DNA from: Ga0077527 sp050250695
Lineage (GTDB): Bacteria > Pseudomonadota > Gammaproteobacteria > Burkholderiales > SG8-41
NCBI GenBank assembly: GCA_050250695.1
Contig: JBFWOE010000081.1
Span: 1-13,659 of the forward strand
Direction of reading: 5' to 3'
DNA length: 13,659 bases
The notes beneath the pieces were generated by a model that saw only the letters and a list, made by a program, of their open reading frames with translations, had not been told where the DNA came from and did no database searches. The translations under genes were made by a program, and so were the position numbers. This document shows, piece by piece, positions 6,419 to 13,062 of the stretch. The stretch's first letter is position 1, and each line of letters begins with the position of its first letter.

Positions 6419-7587
6419 GCACTCATGACGCAATAATCATCGGCGGCGGGCTCGTCGGTTCGACTATGGCGCTGGCGCTGCATGCCGCGGGCCTGGATGT
6501 TGCGCTGGTGGAGCCGCAGGGGCCGCTGCCTGCAACCGGACCTGCCGAAACCTGGGATACCCGGATCTACGCGATCAGTCCCGGCAATGCCGGATTTCTC
6601 GGGGAACTGGGCGTTTGGCCGCGGGTCGACATGCGGCGCGTGCAGCAGGTCGAAACCATGGCCATTTACGGTGATGAAGGCCCCGGCCGGTTGTATCTGA
6701 ATGCCTACGATGCCGGACTGCGGGAACTGGCATTCATCATCGAGGGTGGTGCATTGCAGCGGGCGATGCGGCAGGCCATGTCCGGAATTGATGACCTGCA
6801 CATGTTGTGCCCGGCACAGGCAACCGCGCTGGCGGTAAGCGCGGAAAACGCGCGCGTGACGCTGGCGGATGGAACATGCCTCGACGCGCAACTGGTCGTC
6901 GGTACCGATGGCGGGGATTCCTGGGTGCGCCAGGCCGCGGGAATCGCTGCGCGTACCAGTGACTACCGTCAACTCGGGGTGGTCGCCAATTTTGAAACCG
7001 CACGGCCGCATCACGGCACGGCGTTCCAGTGGTTTCGCCCGGACGGCGTGCTGGCCCTGCTGCCCCTGCCCGGCAACCGCGCATCAATGGTGTGGTCGAC
7101 CCCGGTGGAGCACGCCGCGTCGCTGCTGGCCATGGACGCGGGCATGCTGGCCAGGAAGGTTACGGAAGCCAGCGCGGATGTATTGGGCGCCTTGCGGATC
7201 ATTTCGCCTGCGGCCGGATTCCCGCTGCAATTGACCCGGGTGGCGCGCCTTATTGCGCCGCGCGTTGTGCTGGCGGGAGACGCGGCTCACAGTGTGCACC
7301 CGCTGGCGGGGCAGGGCGTTAATCTGGGCATGCGCGATATCCGCAAGCTGGCGGCGGTACTGGCGGGGCGTCTGCCGCGGCAGGATTGCGGCGACTGGTC
7401 GCTGTTGCGCCGCTACGAACGCGGGCGACGCGAGGATATTGCGTCGATGGAGCTCGGTACCGACGCCCTGCAGAAACTTTTCGGCGCGCGATCGGTCTGG
7501 ATGTCGGGCGCACGCAATTTCGGACTGGCAGCGGTCAACCAGTTGCCGCCGCTGAAGCATCTGCTGATCCGCCACGCGGCCGGTTAA
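6415..7587 (+). CDS. UbiH/UbiF-family FAD-dependent hydroxylase (ubiquinone biosynthesis)
   Basis: FAD- and NAD(P)H-dependent aromatic-ring hydroxylase of the UbiH/UbiF/UbiI/COQ6 family, acting on ubiquinone precursors at the inner membrane. The 390-residue protein has the dinucleotide-binding motif IIIGGGLVGS (7-16). The DG motif region GTDGGDSWVRQ is at 163-173 and the FAD motif GDAAHSVHPLAGQGVNLGMRD at 288-308. The GFPLQL stretch before it is also family-typical. A TTG start is chosen: AAGG (6404-6407) sits 7 nt upstream, a TGA closes the frame at 6388, and no ATG or GTG lies between. An ATT three bases upstream is less likely. Divergent miaB next to ubiF is also the E. coli arrangement, and the middle (QWFRPDG, ASMVW) resembles UbiF, so UbiF-type hydroxylation is my best guess. 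The exact ring position cannot be read from sequence. dsbC follows 44 nt downstream. Confidence 0.92.
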   Translation: MSTHDAIIIGGGLVGSTMALALHAAGLDVALVEPQGPLPATGPAETWDTRIYAISPGNAGFLGELGVWPRVDMRRVQQVETMAIYGDEGPGRLYLNAYDAGLRELAFIIEGGALQRAMRQAMSGIDDLHMLCPAQATALAVSAENARVTLADGTCLDAQLVVGTDGGDSWVRQAAGIAARTSDYRQLGVVANFETARPHHGTAFQWFRPDGVLALLPLPGNRASMVWSTPVEHAASLLAMDAGMLARKVTEASADVLGALRIISPAAGFPLQLTRVARLIAPRVVLAGDAAHSVHPLAGQGVNLGMRDIRKLAAVLAGRLPRQDCGDWSLLRRYERGRREDIASMELGTDALQKLFGARSVWMSGARNFGLAAVNQLPPLKHLLIRHAAG

Positions 7588-7593
7588 CGGCCG
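7577..7593 (+). other. Hairpin spanning hydroxylase stop codon
   Basis: CGGCCG-GTTAA-CGGCCG is a 6-bp perfect stem with a 5-nt loop, and the TAA stop lies in the loop. No U run follows, so a full intrinsic terminator is unlikely. It may cause mild polarity between the hydroxylase gene and dsbC. Confidence 0.3.
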
Positions 7594-7631
7594 TATTCAT
7601 CAATCATGGGTAGCCTGCCCGGGAAATTCCA

Positions 7632-8354
7632 ATGTCAATATTCATCCGCCTCAGCTTTGTCCTGCTGTCCTGCGTAATCCTGTCGGCTGCCGTGCCCGCG
7701 CATGCCGATGAAGCCTCCGTGCGCAAGGCCTTCCAGGGCAAATTTCCCGCGATGGTCATCGAAAGCGTCACGCGCACGCCTTTCCCCGGCCTGTATGAAG
7801 TCGTTTTTGACGGACAGGTTGTCTATACCGACGAAAAATTCAGTTACCTGCTCAGCGGCAACCTGTTCGATCTGCGCGGTTCCCAGGAACGCAACCTGAC
7901 GCGTGAACGACGTGACCAGATTGCATCGGGTTCCCTGGTTAAGGCCCAGCCCAATGCGATCAAGCGGGTCCGCGGCAACGGCAAGCGCGTCGTCTACAGC
8001 TTTGAGGATCCGAACTGCGGCTACTGCAAGCAATTCCAGAAAGAACTGAGCAAGATGACGGACATCACGGTCTACACTTTTCTGTTGCCCATACTGTCGC
8101 CGGATTCCGTCGAAAAGTCGAAGGCCGTGTGGTGCTCCAAGGATCGTGCCAAGGCCTGGGATGACCTGATGAACAAGGCGTCGCTGCCGGCCAATGCCGT
8201 GAAAACCTGTGCCACGCCGCTTGAAGCAAACCAGGAGCTTGCCCAGCGCTTCGGAGTCCGCGGCACCCCTGCCGTTTATCTGGGCAACGGCCAGCAGGTC
8301 GGGGGCTACCTGCCGGCGGAAAAGCTGGAGCAGGCACTGGCTGCCATCAAGTAA
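7632..8354 (+). CDS. dsbC: Thiol:disulfide interchange protein DsbC
   Basis: Periplasmic disulfide isomerase that reshuffles wrong disulfides; in the family it is kept reduced by DsbD. The 240-residue precursor has a Sec signal peptide at about 1-25 (hydrophobic core FVLLSCVILSAAV, cleavage after AHA before DEASV). A DsbC/G dimerisation domain spans about 26-85. A thioredoxin-fold domain follows with active site CGYC at 129-132 (NCGYCKQF), cis-proline in RGTPAVYL (P213), and the structural cysteine pair C168/C193. Length and motifs fit DsbC rather than DsbG. The ATG follows a weak GGGAAA element. It lies 44 nt downstream of the hydroxylase gene and 40 nt upstream of the TonB-like gene with no terminator visible, so the three may form an operon. 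Confidence 0.95.
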   Translation: MSIFIRLSFVLLSCVILSAAVPAHADEASVRKAFQGKFPAMVIESVTRTPFPGLYEVVFDGQVVYTDEKFSYLLSGNLFDLRGSQERNLTRERRDQIASGSLVKAQPNAIKRVRGNGKRVVYSFEDPNCGYCKQFQKELSKMTDITVYTFLLPILSPDSVEKSKAVWCSKDRAKAWDDLMNKASLPANAVKTCATPLEANQELAQRFGVRGTPAVYLGNGQQVGGYLPAEKLEQALAAIK

Positions 8355-8394
8355 TCCGCAACCTTTACGCAATATGTTCGAGGCATGAACAGTC

Positions 8395-8988
8395 GTGGCC
8401 GGATACCGTATCCCGTTGCGCCAGGGATCGCGGCAGCGCTTCGGCCTGGCCCTGGGCGTTTCGCTGGCCGTGCATTTGCTGGTGGCAGGCGATTGGCCGG
8501 GATCCGGCAGCCCCCGGTGGACGTCGGTCATGCCGCAACTGCAGGCGCGTATCGCGGTCCGGCCCGAGACAGCCGCCGCGACCCTGCCGCCGGCTGGACG
8601 GGAATCGCTTCCGGCGCCTGCTCCTGCTTCGCCAGCGCGCTTCAGAGATACCGCGGGCTTGGCCGCCGATCGGGTTGATCCAGAGAATTCCAGAGCGGAA
8701 CCGGACCACCGTTACTATGGTGCACATGAACTCGATCGTTACCCGCTGCCAGCGGCGCCGCTGGATTTCCCCGCCACGAAATCCGCTGTAACCGCCGGAC
8801 GGGTTCGGCTGTGGCTGCGCATTGACCACGTCGGGCGGGTGGTTGATCTGGCCGTGGAGCTCGCAGAACCGCCGGCAGTGTTCGACGCGGCGGCAAGGGA
8901 GCATCTGTTGCGGACACGTTTTGCGCCGGCAGGCAAGGACGGCCGGCCGGTGAACAGCCGCATAATGCTGGAGTTGCTGGTGCCTTGA
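8395..8988 (+). CDS. TonB-like protein (small, orphan)
   Basis: A 197-residue protein with TonB topology: a short cytoplasmic basic N-terminus, one membrane segment at about 16-31, a proline/alanine-rich linker (about 55-82), and a C-terminal domain at about 125-197 that looks like a TonB C-terminal fold (AGRVRLWLRIDHVGRVVDLAV, FDAAAREHLLRTRFAPAGKDGRPV). The membrane segment contains S23-LAV-H27, the S-x3-H motif TonB uses to couple to ExbB/ExbD. The GTG start is chosen because TGA closes the frame at 8386-8388; GAGG at 8380-8383 is 11 nt away, somewhat far. No exbB/exbD or outer-membrane receptor gene is in the window. It could energise a receptor elsewhere or be a divergent TonB-family protein of other function. 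Confidence 0.75.
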   Translation: MAGYRIPLRQGSRQRFGLALGVSLAVHLLVAGDWPGSGSPRWTSVMPQLQARIAVRPETAAATLPPAGRESLPAPAPASPARFRDTAGLAADRVDPENSRAEPDHRYYGAHELDRYPLPAAPLDFPATKSAVTAGRVRLWLRIDHVGRVVDLAVELAEPPAVFDAAAREHLLRTRFAPAGKDGRPVNSRIMLELLVP

Positions 8989-9053
8989 TCCTTGCGACGC
9001 GCACAATCCCGGTCACGGCCGTGCAGTTTGCTATTTCCGGCAGGTCTTTGGGG

Positions 9054-9059
9054 TAAAAT
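9054..9059 (+). promoter_or_regulatory. Possible -10 element upstream of cyclic nucleotide PDE gene
   Basis: TAAAAT within GGGGTAAAATCC matches the sigma70 -10 consensus at 5 of 6 positions. The best -35 candidate, TTGCTA at 9028-9033, is 20 nt away, longer than the usual 16-18. The 184-nt gap between the TonB-like gene and the PDE gene suggests a separate transcription unit starts here. A start just after this element would give a leader of about 100 nt before the PDE gene. Confidence 0.3.
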
Positions 9060-9067
9060 CCACGGTT

Positions 9068-9080
9068 CCTTTTCGAAAGG
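9068..9080 (+). promoter_or_regulatory. Hairpin covering the ribosome binding site of a leader ORF
   Basis: CCTTT-TCG-AAAGG is a perfect 5-bp inverted repeat. Its right arm, AAAGG (9076-9080), is the only good Shine-Dalgarno sequence six nucleotides before the ATG at 9087. If the predicted transcript starts after the TAAAAT at 9054-9059, the stem would mask this ribosome binding site. A five-pair stem is weak, so the effect is speculative. Confidence 0.3.
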
Positions 9081-9086
9081 TTGCGC

Positions 9087-9158
9087 ATGAGAGTCAGGAA
9101 CGGAATCCCGATCGTAGCGCGCAGCAACTTCCGCGGATTTCCCGCGGCACCCCTGTAG
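9087..9158 (+). CDS. Possible 23-codon leader peptide upstream of PDE gene
   Basis: ATG preceded by AAAGG with 6-nt spacing, 23 codons, ending with TAG 14 nt before the ATG of the phosphodiesterase gene. The peptide begins MRVRNGIPIVARSNF and is basic; it has no amino-acid run of the attenuator type. Its good ribosome binding site and placement make it a candidate leader ORF, but nothing confirms that it is translated. Confidence 0.3.
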   Translation: MRVRNGIPIVARSNFRGFPAAPL

Positions 9159-9172
9159 GCCCCGGAGCGGAA

Positions 9173-9940
9173 ATGCGTCTGCGCGTACTCGGATGTTCGG
9201 GCAGCATCGGTGGCCAGCAGCATCGGACCACTTCATTTCTGGTCGATCAGGATATCCTGATTGATGCCGGGACCGGAGTCGGCGAGTTGACGCTGGCAGA
9301 ACTGACGCTCATCGACCACATTTTCATTACCCACTCGCATCTTGATCATGTGGATTCAATCGCGTTTTTCCTGGATTCAGTCGGCGCACTGCGCCCCAAA
9401 CCGGTTACCGTGTACGCAACCGGTCCAACCACGGAAATCCTGAAAAAGAACCTGTTCAACTGGGACATCTGGCCCGACTTCACCAAGATCCCGACGCCTG
9501 AAGAACCGTTCATGCGTTACCAGGAAATCAGTGTCGGCAGCGTCATTTCGATCGACGGGCGCAAAATCACCGCCTTGCCTGCAAACCACACCGTTCCGGC
9601 CGTGGGCTATTGGCTGGACAGCGGCAAGGGCAGCCTGGTATTCAGCGGCGATACCGGTCCCAACGACGCGCTGTGGAAGATCGTCAATGCCGTGGACAAC
9701 CTGAAATACCTGATCATCGAAACGGCATTTTCCGACAAAGACCGCAGGCTGGCCGAACTGGCGTTGCATCTTTGCCCGTCCATGCTGGGCGTGGAACTGG
9801 CCAAACTCGAGCGCGAGGCCGAGGTATACATCACCCACCTCAAACCCAGCGAAATAGAGCTGACCATGCAGGAAATCGAAGAGCTTTCCACCCCCATCCC
9901 GCCCCGGCTGCTGCAAAACAACCACGTATTCGAATTCTGA
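9173..9940 (+). CDS. Metallo-beta-lactamase-fold 3',5'-cyclic-nucleotide phosphodiesterase
   Basis: Predicted class II-type cyclic nucleotide phosphodiesterase, hydrolysing cAMP and/or cGMP to the 5'-nucleotide. The 255-residue protein shows the MBL metal ligands in order: HSHLDH at 54-59 (the H-x-H-L-D-H of class II PDEs, followed by VDSIAFFLDS, close to but not identical with the class II signature), H139 in ANHTVPAVGY, D160 in FSGDTGPN, and H222 in ITHLKPSE. There is no signal peptide, so it is cytoplasmic, unlike the periplasmic PDE of Vibrio fischeri. The ATG has GGAG at 9164-9167, five nucleotides away. The downstream GAF protein, which looks like the front of a nucleotide cyclase, supports a cyclic-nucleotide role. 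Other MBL hydrolase activities (RNase Z-like) are possible but less likely. Confidence 0.85.
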   Translation: MRLRVLGCSGSIGGQQHRTTSFLVDQDILIDAGTGVGELTLAELTLIDHIFITHSHLDHVDSIAFFLDSVGALRPKPVTVYATGPTTEILKKNLFNWDIWPDFTKIPTPEEPFMRYQEISVGSVISIDGRKITALPANHTVPAVGYWLDSGKGSLVFSGDTGPNDALWKIVNAVDNLKYLIIETAFSDKDRRLAELALHLCPSMLGVELAKLEREAEVYITHLKPSEIELTMQEIEELSTPIPPRLLQNNHVFEF

Positions 9941-9957
9941 CCAAGATCCGGGCACCG

Positions 9958-9978
9958 CTTGCGCGCATGGCGCGCAGG
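9958..9978 (+). other. Strong hairpin between PDE and HD-GYP genes
   Basis: CTTGCGCGC-ATG-GCGCGCAGG can form a 9-bp stem (one U-G pair) with a 3-nt loop, in the 99-nt gap. The following bases are ACGGAAAATCC, so there is no U run and it is probably not an intrinsic terminator. It could stabilise the upstream PDE message or set the ratio between the two gene products. Confidence 0.4.
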
Positions 9979-10039
9979 ACGGAAAATCCCCAGGTAGCTG
10001 CCAGGGGAGAACCGGCGGCAGCGGATTGATTCCACCAGA

Positions 10040-11290
10040 ATGAAAAAAGAAGTTCCCGTAGAACAGCTCGAATTCGGCGTGTTCATCTCCGAACTCGACA
10101 GGCCATGGACGGAAACACCGTTCATGTACCAGGGTTTTGTACTCAGCAACGACAAGCAGCTGGAAGCCCTGAAAAAATACTGCAAGAAAGTCTACATCGA
10201 CCTCGACAAGGGGCCGGACCTGCCTGATCGCAGCCAGCTGCAGACCGGCAATGTCGGTGGGCCCGCTGTCCCGAGGCCCGCGGCGCCGCTCGGCCCCAGC
10301 GTGCTGACCACGATCAAGCACAAGGTGACCTACAGGGAAAAGGCCACCGTCGATGAAGAATTGCCGGTGGCGCGCACGGCCCAGCACAAGACCGAAGTGG
10401 TGCTGAAGGAAATCATGAGCAACGTGGAGGCCGGAAAGGCTCTCGATGCGCCACGGGTCCAGGAGGCGGTGTCGAACATGACCGACAGCGTCGTGCGCAA
10501 TCCCGACGCGATGATGCTGCTTGCCAAGCTGAAGGAGAAGGGAGGGCATACGCTTGACCGCGCATTCGGCGTGTCTATATACATGCTGACCTTCGGTCGC
10601 TTCCTGCAGTTGCCGCGCGATCAGCTTGACCTGCTGGGAATGGTCGGTCTGCTGCAGGATGTCGGCATGACGGCAGTACCAGAAGAAGTGGTTACCAAGA
10701 AGGGGCCGCTATCCAAGGTGGAGCTGATGGTATGCCGCAGCCACGTCGCGCACTCGATCACCATCCTCAAGGAAACGCCCGGGCTGCCGCCAGAACTGCC
10801 CGTGATTGCCGCCCTGCATCATGAGCGTTACGACGGCAGCGGTTATCCGAATGGCCTGAAGGGGGAGCAGATCGGGTTGTTCGGCTCGATCGCGGGACTC
10901 GTCGATTGTTTTGATGCGATGACCCATGCGCGCCCTTATGCCGAAACTTATTCGCCTTCTAATGCGCTCAACCAGTTGTACAACTCTAGAAACGTGCTGT
11001 TTGACGGTCCGCTGGTCGAGCAGTTTGTGCAATGCATAGGCATATTTCCGGTCGGTGCGCTGGTGGAGATGAATTCCGGAGAGGTGGGTATCGTGATCGC
11101 CCAGAACATGGTGCGCCGCCTGCTGCCCCGAGTGATGCTGGTGCTCGATGCCAAAGGCAGCCTGCTCAAGCCGCAGCTGATTCTTGATTTGTCCAAGGAT
11201 CCGAAGGCTTCCCCCGGAGTACCCTATCGCATCAAACGCACCCTGGAGCAGGGCAGTGTCCCCATCGATCCCTCCGAATTCTTCCTCTGA
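10040..11290 (+). CDS. HD-GYP domain protein with degenerate HD motif (DUF3391 N-terminus)
   Basis: HD-GYP proteins hydrolyse c-di-GMP to GMP through a metal centre. This 416-residue protein starts with a DUF3391-like region (about 1-60: VPVEQLEFGVFISELDRPW, KKVYIDLDKG) and has the HD-GYP domain at about 140-330. The GYP part is intact (HHERYDGSGYP, 260-270), as are H235 and FDAMTHARPY with D292. But the HD pair reads LLQDVGM (204-210) instead of LLHDIGK, and the upstream ligand histidine, usually in RHSVNV-like sequence, is replaced in DRAFGVS (173-179). At least two metal-ligand histidines are therefore missing, so phosphodiesterase activity is doubtful. A small C-terminal domain (about 336-385: FPVGALVEMNSGEVGIVIAQN) is typical of some HD-GYP proteins. 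The start ATG has only a weak ribosome binding site. The 3' end overlaps the next gene. Confidence 0.9.
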   Translation: MKKEVPVEQLEFGVFISELDRPWTETPFMYQGFVLSNDKQLEALKKYCKKVYIDLDKGPDLPDRSQLQTGNVGGPAVPRPAAPLGPSVLTTIKHKVTYREKATVDEELPVARTAQHKTEVVLKEIMSNVEAGKALDAPRVQEAVSNMTDSVVRNPDAMMLLAKLKEKGGHTLDRAFGVSIYMLTFGRFLQLPRDQLDLLGMVGLLQDVGMTAVPEEVVTKKGPLSKVELMVCRSHVAHSITILKETPGLPPELPVIAALHHERYDGSGYPNGLKGEQIGLFGSIAGLVDCFDAMTHARPYAETYSPSNALNQLYNSRNVLFDGPLVEQFVQCIGIFPVGALVEMNSGEVGIVIAQNMVRRLLPRVMLVLDAKGSLLKPQLILDLSKDPKASPGVPYRIKRTLEQGSVPIDPSEFFL

Positions 11291-13034
11291 TGAAGGTGTT
11301 GCCGAGCAGGGCGTCGGTCTGGGCGCCCTGATCGCCGGCCTTGCGGGGGAGTTTGGCGCCGGTGCCGATACACTGGCTGCGGTGGCCACGGTATTTCGCG
11401 ACGTACGTGAACGCGCGCCGGACCTGTTTGTTCCGGCTGCGGGTGCTCTGGACGTGGCTTTCACCAGCACCGCTGTTTCGGGCGATCCCGATACCGTGCA
11501 GATTGCCGCGGCCCTCGGTGAATGGGCGCTTGATGCGGAAGGAGAGCCGCTGGAACGCATGCGGCGCGATTGCCTGCGATTCCAGAGCGCAATGACTCGC
11601 GGTGCAATGCGCCTTTACGCCGGCGAACCCGAACGCTGCGTCGACAGCCTGCTGGCGCTGCAGCGTTTCAATTTCCTGCAGATGGCGCTGCTGGCATCGC
11701 TGGCTGCCCGCGGCCAGGATGAGGGCGGCGTGGTGCGCACGCTACCCACGCCCGAATACTCGGCCTTCATGGAAATTTTCCGTGCCGCGATCGAGAGCCA
11801 CAAAAAAGATGACAAGCAGCTCGGCCTGCTGCTGTTGCAGGTCGGCAAGGTCGAGCAGATCGATCATCAACTCGGCCTGCAGAAGGGCGAGGCATTCATG
11901 CTTCGCGTGACGCGGCGCATGCGCGAAGGCGTCCTGCGCAAGCAGGACCAGCTTGGCCGGGTGAGCCGCGACCAGTTCGCATGCCTGTTGCCGCGCATCG
12001 CGGGTGAAGGCGTCGCGATACTTGCTGCGAACAAGATACTCGGCGCGCTGCAGCCGCCGATCCCGATCGGCGACCGCACTTTCGAGGTCGACGCCGTGAT
12101 CGGCATCGTGGTCTTTCCTGATCACGGTGCCGACCCGCAGACCCTGGTCCGCAACGCCAAGCTGGCGGCGCGCGCGGCGCGCGCGGCGGGCAGCAGTACA
12201 GCTGTCTATGACCCGGCGCACGGTGCGAGCGAAGAAACCCAGATGCTGCACGAAACCCGGTTGCGCAACGCCCTGGAGCAGGGCACGCTCGGCCTTGCAT
12301 TCGAACCGCAGCTTGATGCGCATTCGGGAAAGATCGGCGGCCTGGAATGCACGTTGCGCTGGACCGATGCCGAACTGGGTGAGGTATCAGAAGCGAGGGC
12401 GCTGGAAACGGCGGAGACCGCGGGGATCGTGCGGGAGTTGACGTGGTGGATATTCAACAACGCCATGCGCCACAGTTCGGACTTTGCGCGCGCAGGCCTC
12501 CAGTGCAAGCTTGGGCTGAAAGTCTCGGCCAGCGGATTGCTGCAACCCGATTTTCCGGAATTCGTCGATCGCGCGCTGCGTACCTGGGGTGTGCCGCCGG
12601 GCCGGGTGGTGATCGGTATCCACGAGACAGCGATTGCAGGCAACCTGGACCAGGTGAAGGATGTGCTGACCAGGCTGAAACGCCTGGGTCTGCGTCTGGG
12701 CATAGACGGATTTGCGACAGGAGCGTCCTCGCTGAGCAATCTGGCTCAGTTGCCGTTTGACGAACTGAAACTGAGCGCCTCGTTTGTGACGGACATGCAG
12801 CAGTCTGCGCTGCACGGAAAGATGGTGCGCACCCTGGTCCGGCTGGCCCGGGACCTCGGACTGCATCTCACCGCCGAAGGCGTGACGAACGGCGAGACGG
12901 TAGTCGCACTGCTCGGCCTGGGATGCGAGCGCGTGCAGGGCGCACACGTGAGCCCGCCATTGACCGCCGAGGAAATACTGGTATTTGAACGTAGCGGTTC
13001 AGGGCTGGCCAAGCTCCGCCTTTCGGATCTTTAG
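11256..13034 (+). CDS. Degenerate GGDEF-EAL protein, probable c-di-GMP effector
   Basis: A 592-residue protein from GTG 11256, chosen because GGAG (11245-11248) lies 7 nt upstream; it overlaps the HD-GYP gene by 35 nt. An in-frame TTG at 11184 would add 24 low-complexity residues and is less likely. Residues 1-170 are an unrecognised, probably helical region. A GGDEF-type domain lies at about 172-320, but the signature is SRDQF (237-241); the inhibitory-site motif RxxD (R228-D231) five residues before it is kept. An EAL-type domain spans about 335-580. Of its catalytic positions E364, E457, D484, K505, E541 and Q561 remain, but the Asn is K422, the first Glu of ExxE is G454, the second Asp of DDFGTG is G485 (DGFATG), and the last Glu of AEGVE is T544. 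Both enzymes are probably inactive, so binding or scaffolding is the likelier role. No membrane segment or signal peptide is visible. Confidence 0.88.
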   Translation: MSPSIPPNSSSDEGVAEQGVGLGALIAGLAGEFGAGADTLAAVATVFRDVRERAPDLFVPAAGALDVAFTSTAVSGDPDTVQIAAALGEWALDAEGEPLERMRRDCLRFQSAMTRGAMRLYAGEPERCVDSLLALQRFNFLQMALLASLAARGQDEGGVVRTLPTPEYSAFMEIFRAAIESHKKDDKQLGLLLLQVGKVEQIDHQLGLQKGEAFMLRVTRRMREGVLRKQDQLGRVSRDQFACLLPRIAGEGVAILAANKILGALQPPIPIGDRTFEVDAVIGIVVFPDHGADPQTLVRNAKLAARAARAAGSSTAVYDPAHGASEETQMLHETRLRNALEQGTLGLAFEPQLDAHSGKIGGLECTLRWTDAELGEVSEARALETAETAGIVRELTWWIFNNAMRHSSDFARAGLQCKLGLKVSASGLLQPDFPEFVDRALRTWGVPPGRVVIGIHETAIAGNLDQVKDVLTRLKRLGLRLGIDGFATGASSLSNLAQLPFDELKLSASFVTDMQQSALHGKMVRTLVRLARDLGLHLTAEGVTNGETVVALLGLGCERVQGAHVSPPLTAEEILVFERSGSGLAKLRLSDL

Positions 13035-13048
13035 GCTGCCCGGCCGCC

Positions 13049-13057
13049 GGGGGGGGG
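13049..13057 (+). repeat. Homopolymer of nine G before GAF-protein start
   Basis: Nine consecutive G in the 28-nt gap between the GGDEF-EAL gene and the next ATG (13063). The tract also supplies the only purine-rich ribosome-binding-like sequence. Slippage would change the spacing to the start codon without shifting any reading frame. Homopolymer length is also a common sequencing error. Confidence 0.8.
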
Positions 13058-13062
13058 CGGAT

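Noticed and set aside
6289..7014. 241-codon minus-strand frame opposite the hydroxylase gene start
   Set aside because: Antisense to the FAD-binding part of a clear UbiH/UbiF-family enzyme; no domain of its own.
8385..8678. ATG-started frame overlapping the TonB-like gene (97 codons)
   Set aside because: The ATG is only one base from the GAGG ribosome binding sequence, and the protein has no motif; the overlapping GTG frame gives the membrane segment and TonB-like domain.
9014..9023. CACGGCCGTG palindrome after the TonB-like gene as a terminator or operator
   Set aside because: A 10-bp GC palindrome with no loop space or U run, expected by chance at this base composition.
9377..10549. 390-codon minus-strand frame across the PDE and HD-GYP genes
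   Set aside because: It spans two real genes and their intergenic gap on the opposite strand, has no known motifs, and has shadow-like composition.
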